Below, piece after piece: positions 1 through 8,776 of a stretch of 64,000 nt of DNA. Every line of letters starts with the position of its first letter. Within the stretch, counting starts at the first letter, position 1. A program made the position numbers and the translations under genes. Under the pieces are notes generated by a model that was given only the letters and a program-made list of their open reading frames with translations, did not search any database and was not told the origin of the DNA. The stretch lies in NCBI RefSeq assembly GCF_900312815.1, contig NZ_OMPE01000004.1:1-64000 (forward strand), read 5' to 3'. The stretch comes from Aquimarina sp. AU474 (lineage in GTDB: Bacteria > Bacteroidota > Bacteroidia > Flavobacteriales > Flavobacteriaceae).

Positions 1-84
1 TCACCTCTTACCATTCCGAACAGAGTAGTTAAGCCCGTTAGCGCCAATGGTACTACAATCGTGGGAGAGTAGGTCGCCGCCTTC
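1..84 (+). rRNA. rrf: 5S ribosomal RNA, 3' part
   Basis: The sequence opens inside a 5S rRNA. The conserved block CCATTCCGAACAGAGTAGTT is followed by AAGCCCGTTAGCGCC, and the gene closes with GTGGGAGAGTAGGTCGCCGCC, as in bacterial 5S genes. About the first 25-30 nt lie before the window. The gene is probably the last of an rrn operon whose 16S and 23S genes lie upstream. The exact 3' end is uncertain by a few bases. Confidence 0.93.
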
Positions 85-88
85 TTTG

Positions 89-123
89 AAAACCCTTCAT
101 TACTATAATGAAGGGTTTTTTTT
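89..123 (+). terminator. Rho-independent terminator of the rRNA operon
   Basis: AAAACCCTTCATTA and TAATGAAGGGTTTT form a near-perfect hairpin with a short loop, followed by a run of T. It lies just after the 5S rRNA and closes the rrn transcription unit. Confidence 0.9.
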
Positions 124-215
124 ATGCTCAAAAGCCTAAGAAACTAATTTGTATACTAATCTTTTACCTACTAACTTTATCATATCTAATTATTTGATAT
201 AAAATAGAGTATGGC

Positions 216-1070
216 ATGTATAATAGAATTATAAATAGTGTGTTATCTTCAAAAGATAAATTAATAATCCCTATTCTATTTAGTAGTTTAGCCTTTTTAC
301 TTCTTGTTTTATTTCAACCATTTGAGTATAGATCCTATACGTTTTTTAAAACTCTTGGAGATTCATTCCTTTCTGCATTTTTAGTGTTGTTAGCAACATT
401 ATTTACAAGAGTTGTAGTTCCTTATTTCTTTTATGAACAATGGAGAAAAGAGAATAGAAAGTTTATAAATAATAGTATCGAAGTTCTTTTTGATGTGATA
501 CTATTTCTTGTATTTTCTTTTTTCATAAACTTAAGTAACGGAGGTTTTATAAATCAAAACTATATAACGTGGTTAGGATTATCATTAAAATATGTTTTGA
601 TTTTTGAAGTGTTATTTATCCCATTATCATTATTTGTTCAATATTATTTTTTAGATAAACCTATAAATGATAGAGAAGATTCTTTTTTCTCTAAGCAAAA
701 TTTGGAAGTTTCTTTAAAACCTACTGCAATAAAAATACGTTTTACTTCTAAAACTGAACAAGAACATATTGAGATATTTCCTCAAGATCTTATTATGATT
801 AAAAGCTGGGGTAATTATATAGAAGTGTTTTATATGAAAGATCATGAAGTTGTTTTTTCTTTATTAAGAAATACACTTACTAATATTAATAACTCTATAA
901 AAGAACATCCTTTTTTGTTTCAGTGTCATCGTTCTTATGTGATTAACATTAATAGGGTTTTAGTAATAAAAGGTAATGCTAGAGGATATCAACTTACAAT
1001 TGAAGGTATGTCGACTATAATTCCGGTTTCTAGATCAAGGATTTCATTATTTGATTCATTATATAGATAA
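216..1070 (+). CDS. Membrane-anchored LytTR-domain transcriptional regulator
   Basis: This 284-residue protein joins a membrane region to a DNA-binding domain. About four hydrophobic segments lie near residues 17-36, 50-72, 88-105 and 119-145. A LytTR domain covers about residues 185-283, with the typical blocks DLIMIKSWGNYIEV, FQCHRSYVININ and IPVSRSRI. LytTR domains bind short direct repeats in DNA. No receiver domain and no histidine kinase gene are next to it, so the membrane part may itself sense a signal; that is inference. The ATG at 216 has no Shine-Dalgarno sequence, normal for this phylum. A lipoprotein gene follows on the same strand and could be a partner. Target genes cannot be told from the sequence. 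Confidence 0.85.
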   Translation: MYNRIINSVLSSKDKLIIPILFSSLAFLLLVLFQPFEYRSYTFFKTLGDSFLSAFLVLLATLFTRVVVPYFFYEQWRKENRKFINNSIEVLFDVILFLVFSFFINLSNGGFINQNYITWLGLSLKYVLIFEVLFIPLSLFVQYYFLDKPINDREDSFFSKQNLEVSLKPTAIKIRFTSKTEQEHIEIFPQDLIMIKSWGNYIEVFYMKDHEVVFSLLRNTLTNINNSIKEHPFLFQCHRSYVININRVLVIKGNARGYQLTIEGMSTIIPVSRSRISLFDSLYR

Positions 1071-1209
1071 TAATAGACTTGTTATTTTGCTATAATTGGT
1101 GTTGGATTTTTCCATCTTGGCACAAAAACTTCCCATTCGTCCCATTTATGAAAACAGCGTAAATATTGTGTTTTTATTTGTAGTGATCTTATCTATAAAC
1201 AATGTATTT

Positions 1210-1800
1210 ATGAAAATTTCACAAATCATAACAATCATAGGAGTATGTATATGTGTTGTAAATTGTAAAACTGTAAAAACCGATAATTTACTAGAAGCTC
1301 CTGATTCTTGGAGACAAGAGGTGTTAGAATTTCCATTATTATTTGCGCGATCATTACCTTATAAAGGAGAAGAACATATACGTTTTGCTGAAGGTTGGGG
1401 AGATATTAATAGTGAGTCATATTTTAGTTATGTTTTTTTATGGAGCTTAGACGAAAATCCTGATTTGACCATTACAAAAATTGAATCGGATATGAATATT
1501 TATTTTACTGGTTTAATGAAAATGGGGTTGATAACAAAGTTTCGATTTTTTAAAAAACTACCTAAGACTGTTGCTTCTTTTAAAGAAGAAGACAAATCTT
1601 TTGAAGGTATCATTGAAGTATATGAGGCTTTCTTTAAGAAAGAAATGATAATTTTGAATACTAAAATATCAATATCTTATTGTAACAAACAGGGAAAACA
1701 TTTTGTTTATTTCAGATTATCTCCTAAAAAATTTCAAGATCCGATCTGGGATGAATTACATAAAGTAAAAGTGAAATTTGATTGTGATATAACACCTTAG
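1210..1800 (+). CDS. Hypothetical lipoprotein
   Basis: I do not recognise the family. The open frame reaches back to a TTG at 1096, but the ATG at 1210 is the better start because it places a lipoprotein signal at the N-terminus: MKISQ, a hydrophobic stretch, then VVNC with the lipid-modified Cys at residue 20. The mature part is about 175 residues, rich in charged and aromatic residues, without transmembrane segments, repeats or a motif I know. It probably sits on the periplasmic face of a membrane. It is 140 bp downstream of the LytTR regulator and could be co-transcribed with it. No further function can be supported. Confidence 0.7.
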   Translation: MKISQIITIIGVCICVVNCKTVKTDNLLEAPDSWRQEVLEFPLLFARSLPYKGEEHIRFAEGWGDINSESYFSYVFLWSLDENPDLTITKIESDMNIYFTGLMKMGLITKFRFFKKLPKTVASFKEEDKSFEGIIEVYEAFFKKEMIILNTKISISYCNKQGKHFVYFRLSPKKFQDPIWDELHKVKVKFDCDITP

Positions 1801-1831
1801 TATCCTTTTAATAGTTTTTAGGCACACAGTA

Positions 1832-1865
1832 ATTAGGAATAATTCCTAATTATAGGAAATATTCC
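1832..1865. promoter_or_regulatory. Tandem GGAA-N3-TTCC dyads, candidate operator
   Basis: ATTAGGAAT, one base, ATTCCTAAT is a perfect 19-bp palindrome at 1832-1850. A second dyad, GGAAATATTCC, sits at 1855-1865. Both share GGAA-N3-TTCC and their centres (1841 and 1860) are 19 bp apart, about two helical turns. The pair lies just upstream of the -7 box at 1886-1893 and covers the place where the -33 element should be, so a bound protein would block RNA polymerase. It precedes the mutagenesis cassette at 1914-7560. The regulator is not in the window; a LexA-like or XRE-type SOS repressor is a guess. Confidence 0.6.
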
Positions 1866-1885
1866 AATAATTGATTTTTTTGTAC

Positions 1886-1893
1886 TATTTTTG
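1886..1893 (+). promoter_or_regulatory. Bacteroidota -7 promoter element of the mutagenesis cassette
   Basis: TATTTTTG matches the TAnnTTTG consensus and lies 20 bp before the ATG at 1914. No TTTG is seen at the -33 position, which is occupied by the second dyad of the operator. This suits a promoter that is weak or held off until induced. Confidence 0.55.
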
Positions 1894-1913
1894 TACTTCT
1901 TAAAAAAAGTATA

Positions 1914-3293
1914 ATGCACGACCAGTTATATTCAGTTATTGATGTAGAAACTACCGGAAAAGGTATTTTGGGTAACCGTATCACAGAGATTTGTGTTGTG
2001 TTATTACAAGGAGACAAAATCATTGATAAGTTTACGTCTCTGGTTAATCCAGAACAAAATATACCACCATTTATTACAGGGCTTACAGGTATTGATGATA
2101 ATATGGTTAGAGATGCTCCTAAGTTTTATGAAATAGCAGAACGTATTATTGAAATAACTACAGGAGCCATTTTTGTAGCCCATAACGTTAATTTTGATTA
2201 TAATGTAATTAGAGATGAGTTTAAAAATAGCGGGTATACTTTTACTAGGAAAAAACTATGTACGGTACGTTTATCTAGAAAGTTAATCCCTGGATTATTC
2301 TCGTATAGTTTGGGTAAACTTTGCGCATCACTTTCAATACCATTAGTAGATCGACATCGTGCTCAAGGAGATACTGATGCTACTGTAATTTTATTTCAAC
2401 GAATATTAGAACTTGATTCTGAATTTATAATGATAAATTCTTTTTTAAATGCACGTTCTAAAGAAGCTACACTTCCTCCACACCTAGATGCAAATACAAT
2501 TAATACATTACCTATAGAAACAGGCATTTATCTATTTAAAGATCAAAAAGGAAAGGTTATCTACGCAGGTAAGGCAAAGAATATTAAGCAACGAGTGATT
2601 AGTCATTTTTATGATAAAAAGAATAAAGAATATGCTCTTGGACAAAATACATATACTATTGACTATGAGGTCACAGGTAATGAATTGATTGCATTGTTAC
2701 TAGAAGCAGATAAAATTCAAAAACACTATCCAAAATTTAATCGTGCTCAAAAAAAGGCAATAGCTCCATATCGGATCATACAGTATATAAATAGAAGAGG
2801 TGTTATACAACTTGCTATAGATAGATCAAAAGGAACAGATCATTCATTAGAAGTGTTTTATAAACAATCTGATGCTATAGAACAATTAGAGCGATTATGT
2901 TTTGATTACCAATTGTGTCCGCGGTATTGTAGTCTTCAAAATACTTCAACTCGATGTTCACATTATCGTATTAAGAATTGTAAAGGAATATGTCATGGTA
3001 AAGAATCAGTGGCATTATATAATATAAGAGTACAGCAAGCATTATCATCTTTAATGAAACAAAAAGAGACTTACCTAATAAAAGAAAAAGGTAGGACTAT
3101 AGATGAGCATAGTTTTGTTATGATAAAAAAGGGGATTTATAAAGGGTTTGGTTTTATACATCAATCAGAACAAGTATCACATTTGGATGATTTTGAAACC
3201 TTTTTGATATTACAAAAACATACATATCATACAACGCAAATCATCAAGAGTTATTTACGAAAACATGGGGAAAACAATGTTTTATATATGTAA
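1914..3293 (+). CDS. DEDDh exonuclease fused to a UvrC-like GIY-YIG nuclease domain
   Basis: The 459-residue protein has two nuclease domains. Residues about 5-165 are a DnaQ/epsilon-type 3'-5' exonuclease: VIDVETTG gives D10 and E12, AHNVNFD gives D95, and HRAQGDTD gives H148 and D153, the full DEDDh set. Residues about 198-290 resemble the N-terminal nuclease of UvrC and Cho: GIYLF, then IYAGKA, with the Arg of QRV and a later Glu in LLLEADK. The UvrC C-terminal endonuclease and helix-hairpin-helix are absent, so it is closer to Cho in scope. A Cys-rich stretch (CPRYCSL, CSHYRIKNCKGICHG) follows, and may bind metal. The Y-family polymerase gene starts 11 bp downstream. A role in trimming or incising damaged DNA is inferred. 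Confidence 0.85.
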   Translation: MHDQLYSVIDVETTGKGILGNRITEICVVLLQGDKIIDKFTSLVNPEQNIPPFITGLTGIDDNMVRDAPKFYEIAERIIEITTGAIFVAHNVNFDYNVIRDEFKNSGYTFTRKKLCTVRLSRKLIPGLFSYSLGKLCASLSIPLVDRHRAQGDTDATVILFQRILELDSEFIMINSFLNARSKEATLPPHLDANTINTLPIETGIYLFKDQKGKVIYAGKAKNIKQRVISHFYDKKNKEYALGQNTYTIDYEVTGNELIALLLEADKIQKHYPKFNRAQKKAIAPYRIIQYINRRGVIQLAIDRSKGTDHSLEVFYKQSDAIEQLERLCFDYQLCPRYCSLQNTSTRCSHYRIKNCKGICHGKESVALYNIRVQQALSSLMKQKETYLIKEKGRTIDEHSFVMIKKGIYKGFGFIHQSEQVSHLDDFETFLILQKHTYHTTQIIKSYLRKHGENNVLYM

Positions 3294-3304
3294 AAGGAAT
3301 AATT

Positions 3305-4525
3305 ATGAATACTACAATTGTACATTTCGATTTGGATACTTTTTTTGTGTCCTGCGAACGTCTTTTGGATAGCAGATTAAACAATAAGCCTGTAATTGTG
3401 GGAGGTACGGGAGATCGCGGAGTAGTTAGTGCAGCGAGTTATGAAACCAGAGCATATGGTGTTCACTCAGGAATGCCTATGAAGATGGCTAGACAATTAT
3501 GTCCTAATGCAATTTATATACGTGGTAATGCAGGCACATATACTAAGTTTTCAAAACAAGTAACTGAGATTTTACAAAGTGAAGTACCAGTCTTAGAAAA
3601 AGCTAGTGTAGATGAATTTTACGTAGACCTTACAGGTATGGACCGTTTTTTTGGCTGTTATAAGTTTGCTTCAGAATTACGAAATAAAATTATTAACGAA
3701 GCAGGATTGCCAATATCATTTGGACTTTCAGTAAATAAAACAGTTTCTAAGGTTGCTACTAATGAGGCTAAACCAAATAATCAATTAAAAATTGATACGG
3801 GTTACGAAAAAACATTTTTAGCCCCATTATCGATCAAAAAAATCCCAATGGTAGGAGAGAAAACCTATCGTACTTTTTGTAATATGGGAATCAAAAATGT
3901 GCATACAGTACAGCAAATGCCTGTTGAGATGATGACCTCTGTTTTTGGAAAAAACGGTCGGCTTATATGGCAACGTGCCAACGGTATTGATCATACACCT
4001 TTGGTAGAATATCATGAGCGAAAATCTATATCAAGTGAGCGCACATATGGCCAAGATACAATTGATATTACTACTCTTAAAACTACAATTACTGCAATGG
4101 CAGAGAATTTAGCTTTTCAATTACGTAGAGGTGGCAAGCTTACTTCTTGTGTAACTATTAAGATTCGTTATTCAGATTTTCAAACATATTCAAAACAACT
4201 TAAAATACCGTACACATCGGCAGATCATCATTTGATACCCATCGTAATGGAGCTTTTTGATAAGTTATTTACTCGAAGATTGTTGATACGTCTTGTAGGT
4301 GTTCGGTATAGCAGTTTAACAGCAGGAACGTACCAAATTAACCTATTTGATAACGAAAAGAAAACAGTAAACCTGTATAAGGCTATGGATAGTATACGAA
4401 TTCGCTATGGAGACCGAAGTATCATGCGTGCTGCCACAATGGGAGAAGGGGCTCGAACTATCGGGAATTATATAAATCCATTTAATGGAGAACCACCTAT
4501 TGTATTGGCTCATAGGACACAATAA
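3305..4525 (+). CDS. dinB: Y-family DNA polymerase (DinB/Pol IV-like)
   Basis: A 406-residue translesion polymerase. The catalytic acids are present: D9 and D11 in FDLDTFF, and D103-E104 in SVDEFYVDLTG, so unlike ImuB proteins it should be an active enzyme. The finger block VVSAASYETRAYGVHSGMP and the little-finger region after about residue 245 are recognisable. The C-terminus (NLFDNEKKTVNLYKAMDSIR) carries QINLF, which resembles a beta-clamp binding peptide. It is the middle gene of a three-gene cassette, 11 bp after the exonuclease fusion and 11 bp before dnaE. Expression is probably driven by the operator-controlled promoter at 1832-1893. Confidence 0.93.
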   Translation: MNTTIVHFDLDTFFVSCERLLDSRLNNKPVIVGGTGDRGVVSAASYETRAYGVHSGMPMKMARQLCPNAIYIRGNAGTYTKFSKQVTEILQSEVPVLEKASVDEFYVDLTGMDRFFGCYKFASELRNKIINEAGLPISFGLSVNKTVSKVATNEAKPNNQLKIDTGYEKTFLAPLSIKKIPMVGEKTYRTFCNMGIKNVHTVQQMPVEMMTSVFGKNGRLIWQRANGIDHTPLVEYHERKSISSERTYGQDTIDITTLKTTITAMAENLAFQLRRGGKLTSCVTIKIRYSDFQTYSKQLKIPYTSADHHLIPIVMELFDKLFTRRLLIRLVGVRYSSLTAGTYQINLFDNEKKTVNLYKAMDSIRIRYGDRSIMRAATMGEGARTIGNYINPFNGEPPIVLAHRTQ

Positions 4526-4536
4526 TTTGAAATTAA

Positions 4537-7500
4537 ATGTATTTAAATAATCATTCATATTATAGTTTGCGATATGGTACTATTTCCGAAATTGAACTTT
4601 TGGAAATGGCACAGCAGCAAGGGTGCACCTATTTTCCTTTGACCGATATTAATAATACTTCGGCTTGCTTAAATTTTATAAGGAAAGCGCCTTCTTATAA
4701 TATCATTCCTATTGTAGGAATTGATTTTCGTAATGATGCTCAACAATGTTATGTTTGCCTTGCAAAGAATAATCAAGGTTTTTTAGAACTAAATCATTTT
4801 CTTTCTAAGCATTTGCATGAAAAAAAGGTTTTTCCAGATGAGGCACCATCTTTTAATGATAGTGTAGTTATTTATCCATTTGAGAGATTATTAACTATAG
4901 GTAAAACTAATTTTTTGGCGAATGAATTTATTGGTGTAGAGCTTACTGATATTAATAAATTGCGATTTTCAAAATTGAGTGAGTTTACTGATAAATTAGT
5001 AATATTACATACTGTTACTTTTCGCAATAAACGTGATTTTAATACACATCGATTATTACGGGCTATCGATACAAATATCTTACTAAGTAAATTATCTATA
5101 ATACAGCAAGGTAAGCCTGAACATACAATGCGCTCTTCAAGAGTTTTTAAAGAGGCTTTTGAAAATTATCCACATATTATTAAAAATACAACACATCTGC
5201 TTACTCAGTGTAGTATAGAGTTTAACTTTTCAAAAAACAGAAAAAATCAAAACTTAAGAACTGTTTTCGATAGTATTGATACAGATTATAAAAAACTTGT
5301 AAGCCTTTGCGAATTAGGATTACCAGAACGCTATGAAGTAGTAACAAATTCTATACGTGAACGCTTAGAGAAAGAACTTTCTTTAATCAAGCAACAAAAT
5401 TTTGTAAGTTTTTTTCTGATTAATTGGAAAATCATTCAGTATGCAAAATCCAAAGATTATTATCATGTTGGTCGCGGAAGTGGAGCAAATAGTATCGTAG
5501 CATATTTATTAGAGATTACCGATGTGGATCCAATAGAGTTGGATTTGTATTTTGAGCGTTTTATGAATTTATATCGTGCTAGTCCTCCTGATTTTGATAT
5601 TGATTTTTCTAGTTGGGATAGAGAGGATGTTACTCGCTTTATTTTTGAAGCTTTTGGGAGTAATGATCAAGTTGCTCTATTGGGAGCTTATGTATCTTTT
5701 AAGCATAGTGGAGCAGTACGAGAATTAGGAAAAGTGTTTGGACTTCCTAAACATGAAATAGACAAGTTAAGTGATGGTAAATATGATTATCAAAAATTAG
5801 ATGAACTCTCTAAACTGGTACTTAAGTATGCAAAAATTCTACACGGACGACCAAATTATATAAGCATCCATGCAGCTGGAATTATTATTTCAGAGAAACC
5901 TATTCATTATTTTTCTGCCACCCACTTACCACCTAAAGGGTTTCCTACAGTTCAGTTTGATATGCATATAGCAGAAGATGTGGGATTATATAAGTTTGAT
6001 ATTTTAGGACAGCGAGGATTAGGAAAAATAAAGGATGCTATTGTTATCATTAAAGAAAATTATCCGGATGTTACTTTACCCAACATTCATAATGCCAAAC
6101 CTTTTTTTGAAGATCCTAATATTAATGCAATGATCGAAAGAGCAGAATGTATAGGGTGTTTTTATGTAGAATCCCCTGCAATGAGGATGCTATTAAAAAA
6201 ACTAGGCGTACGTGATTATTTAACACTAGTAGCAGCAAGCTCTATTATACGTCCAGGAGTAGCCAAAAGCGGAATGATGAGAGAATATATCTTACGTCAT
6301 AAAAATCCTGAACGACGAAAACAAGCGCATCCCGTGTTATGGGATATTATGCCTGACACCTATGGGGTGATGGTATATCAAGAGGATGTAATTAAAGTAG
6401 CTCACCACTATGCAGGACTGGATTTGGGCGAAGCTGATGTGTTGAGAAGAGGAATGAGTGGTAAATATAGATCACGAGAAGAATTTCAGACAGTAAAAGA
6501 TAAGTTTATTTCTAATTGTCGCGAACGAGGAGAAACCGATGATGTAATTTTTGAAGTATGGCGGCAGATAGAAAGTTTTGCGGGTTATGCTTTTGCAAAA
6601 GGACATTCGGCTTCATATGCTGTAGAATCTTATCAGAGTCTGTTTTTGAAATGTTACTATCCTTTGGAGTATATGGTGGCAACAATTAATAATGGCGGAG
6701 GGTTTTATCGTGTAGAGACGTATTTGCATGAAGCGAGAATGAATGGTGCTACTATCTATGCGCCTTGTATTAATCTTAGCTCAATAGAAACTACAATTCA
6801 TAAAAAAGAAATTTATTTAGGTTTTCAGCATTTACAAGGACTTGAAAAACGTATAATGTTAAAAATAATAGATGCCAAAGTAGATGGAGTATTTACCTCT
6901 TTAGATAATTTTATGGAACGCGTGCCGCTTTCTATTGAACAATTGGATATTCTGATTAGAATTAATGCATTTAGATCTTTAGGTAAGGATAAACGAAGTT
7001 TATTATGGGAAGCTCATTATAAATGTAATCATATTAGTATTAATGAATTACAGAAACAGCTTTTTAAGATAAATGTTAAAGATTTTACATTACCAAAATT
7101 TACAATTACAGATTTGGAGAGTGCTTTTGATCAATTAGAATTATTGAATTTTACTCTCTACGATCCTTTTATTTTGTTAGAAACATCTCCGAGTAGTAGT
7201 TTGTTAAATACTGATTTAACTCAGTATTTAAATAAAATTATTGTGATCTATGGCTACTTAATTACAGTTAAAAACACAAGTACTTCTAAAGGAGATCGAA
7301 TGTATTTTGGAACTTTTTTGGACCAGAAAGGAGAATGGATAGATACGGTACATTTTCCTCCGGTAGCAAAAAAGTATCCTTTTAGGGGCAAAGGTGTTTA
7401 TCAAATTACCGGGAAAGTGGTTTCAGAGTTTGGCTTTTTAAGTATTGAAGTGATTAAGCACAAACGAATGTCATATGTGTCAGACCCGAGATTTGATACT

Positions 7501-7560
7501 ACTTATAACCGCAAAGAGTTACCAAAGGAGCACGGGAAACCTTTTGGGGTATTAAGGTAA
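4537..7560 (+). CDS. Second DNA polymerase III alpha subunit, DnaE2-like
   Basis: A 1007-residue C-family polymerase. The fingers/palm blocks GRGSGANSIVAYLLEITDVD (about residue 312) and PDFDIDFSSWDRED (about 350) give the catalytic aspartates. A C-terminal OB fold lies at about 905-980. The N-terminal PHP domain is degenerate: where replicative DnaE has HxHS it reads NNHSYYS, and TDHGN becomes TDINN, so metal-dependent proofreading is unlikely. It is shorter than the replicative alpha subunits known from this phylum. Together with the adjoining Y-family polymerase and exonuclease, this places it as the damage-tolerance copy, analogous to ImuC/DnaE2. Replicative dnaE must be elsewhere. Confidence 0.9.
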   Translation: MYLNNHSYYSLRYGTISEIELLEMAQQQGCTYFPLTDINNTSACLNFIRKAPSYNIIPIVGIDFRNDAQQCYVCLAKNNQGFLELNHFLSKHLHEKKVFPDEAPSFNDSVVIYPFERLLTIGKTNFLANEFIGVELTDINKLRFSKLSEFTDKLVILHTVTFRNKRDFNTHRLLRAIDTNILLSKLSIIQQGKPEHTMRSSRVFKEAFENYPHIIKNTTHLLTQCSIEFNFSKNRKNQNLRTVFDSIDTDYKKLVSLCELGLPERYEVVTNSIRERLEKELSLIKQQNFVSFFLINWKIIQYAKSKDYYHVGRGSGANSIVAYLLEITDVDPIELDLYFERFMNLYRASPPDFDIDFSSWDREDVTRFIFEAFGSNDQVALLGAYVSFKHSGAVRELGKVFGLPKHEIDKLSDGKYDYQKLDELSKLVLKYAKILHGRPNYISIHAAGIIISEKPIHYFSATHLPPKGFPTVQFDMHIAEDVGLYKFDILGQRGLGKIKDAIVIIKENYPDVTLPNIHNAKPFFEDPNINAMIERAECIGCFYVESPAMRMLLKKLGVRDYLTLVAASSIIRPGVAKSGMMREYILRHKNPERRKQAHPVLWDIMPDTYGVMVYQEDVIKVAHHYAGLDLGEADVLRRGMSGKYRSREEFQTVKDKFISNCRERGETDDVIFEVWRQIESFAGYAFAKGHSASYAVESYQSLFLKCYYPLEYMVATINNGGGFYRVETYLHEARMNGATIYAPCINLSSIETTIHKKEIYLGFQHLQGLEKRIMLKIIDAKVDGVFTSLDNFMERVPLSIEQLDILIRINAFRSLGKDKRSLLWEAHYKCNHISINELQKQLFKINVKDFTLPKFTITDLESAFDQLELLNFTLYDPFILLETSPSSSLLNTDLTQYLNKIIVIYGYLITVKNTSTSKGDRMYFGTFLDQKGEWIDTVHFPPVAKKYPFRGKGVYQITGKVVSEFGFLSIEVIKHKRMSYVSDPRFDTTYNRKELPKEHGKPFGVLR

Positions 7561-7590
7561 TATAATTGAAATTATTGGATATAGGTAAAT

Positions 7591-7630
7591 AAAAAACGAC
7601 ACCTATAGGGGTGTCGTTTAAAAAAATTTT
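7591..7630. terminator. Bidirectional terminator between dnaE2-like gene and 7670-8485
   Basis: AAACGACACC, a short loop, GGGTGTCGTTT forms a strong hairpin with A runs before it and T-rich sequence after it. It serves both converging genes. Confidence 0.85.
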
Positions 7631-7669
7631 ATTTTGGGGCTACAAAATAAAATTCGGTATTTTAATGAA

Positions 7670-8485
7670 CTAGTTTTCCATATTATAACTGGCAAACTGT
7701 TGCATAGCTGTTTGAGTAAGTTCTTTTGCTCTATTCACATAAAAACTTTTTGTATCATCTAAAGATTCGTTTTTCAACTCATTTTCACTTCGTAAATAAT
7801 CTGCTTGAGCTTCGAATCTTGATTCGTCATTTAATACAACACTTAATTCTTGTAAAGCACTCTCAAGTTTCTTTAATGCAAGCTCAGCTTTAGATTTTAT
7901 TAATGATTGTTCCTTAAATTCGGCAGCGCGTCTTGCTTCAAATTCTGCTTTTTTTCTATTCTGTTCGGCAATTTGCTGTTCTAATTTTTGTTGCTCTATT
8001 TCTAATTGATGGCGTTTTGCTTCTAATTCTTGTTGTTTCATAGAAACTTCTTCAGCTACTTCAGCGATTTCATTTTCTTCTATAGAAGCTTGATCTGCAT
8101 ATACATCCGTATCAGCATTAGCTTGACAAAACGTTAATTCTTCTAGTAATTTGGATCCTAAATCTTTAGCGCGTTTAGCAAAGAATCTACTACGCTCATA
8201 TGTATCTTGTTGCAACGAGCTTACCATGTCTTCTTTTGCTGCATATGCCGTTTCATTGGCCTTTTCACAACCACATTGATCAGCTAAATCTTCAACTTGT
8301 TCAAAAGCTTCTATAGCTTTATCAGCATATTCTTGTGTATGATAAACGTTATTTGCTCCATGCGCTTTCTTACTATGAGAATATGCATAACTAGCTGCAG
8401 TTAGGGCATCTTCATACAAATCCTGGGCATTAATTTGGAGGACAAAACAAGATAAGAATAAAATAAGTGAGATTTTCTTCATCAT
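7670..8485 (-). CDS. Secreted coiled-coil protein, unknown function
   Basis: A 271-residue protein of no family I can name with certainty. It starts MMKK and has a clear signal peptide ending near QINAQ, so it is exported. Residues about 135-215 are a long Glu/Gln/Lys/Ala-rich coiled coil with heptad-like spacing; the flanks are predicted helical. Four Cys (C94, C96 and others) lie in the first half and could form disulfides. Both start Met codons are adjacent, so the start is uncertain by one residue. It stands alone between a terminator and a 267-bp gap. A structural role in the periplasm is possible but unsupported. Confidence 0.75.
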   Translation of the reverse strand: MMKKISLILFLSCFVLQINAQDLYEDALTAASYAYSHSKKAHGANNVYHTQEYADKAIEAFEQVEDLADQCGCEKANETAYAAKEDMVSSLQQDTYERSRFFAKRAKDLGSKLLEELTFCQANADTDVYADQASIEENEIAEVAEEVSMKQQELEAKRHQLEIEQQKLEQQIAEQNRKKAEFEARRAAEFKEQSLIKSKAELALKKLESALQELSVVLNDESRFEAQADYLRSENELKNESLDDTKSFYVNRAKELTQTAMQQFASYNMEN

Positions 8486-8578
8486 ATGGGGGCTTTTGAA
8501 TCACTAAGCAATAATACAATATTTTTTATGTAACGTCCAAAAAAAAACGTCATTAATCGATAAAATACGTATTTTATC

Positions 8579-8692
8579 TTAATTTTTACGGGTAAACCTT
8601 AGTTTTGGTGATACATATCCTACTGCCTTGTAAGAATGAGCTTTATTATGGTCTGTGTATATCATCCAAAACGGTAATCTTCCTTTAATATT
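8579..8692 (-). pseudogene. Short coding remnant, possibly a transposase tail
   Basis: Read on the minus strand, an open stretch of 37 codons lies between two stops. It includes MIYTDHNKAHSY followed by KAVGYVSPKLRF and ends RKN. The pattern N-K-x-HS-x3-GY-x-SP weakly recalls the C-terminal end of IS3-type transposases, such as HSALGYLSPxEF. No start and no upstream transposase part are seen. It could instead be a real micro-protein beginning at the ATG at 8665 (28 residues). The rest of the 8486-8752 gap holds nothing I recognise. Confidence 0.25.
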
Positions 8693-8776
8693 TTAAAGTA
8701 ATGGCAAAAAAATAAAAATTACACTTAGATAGATTTTTGTTGTAAGTTAATTATGTATATTACGTCTATATTTTTT

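Noticed and set aside
1096..1209. TTG-initiated extension of the lipoprotein at 1210
   Set aside because: It would bury the lipoprotein signal 38 residues inside the chain.
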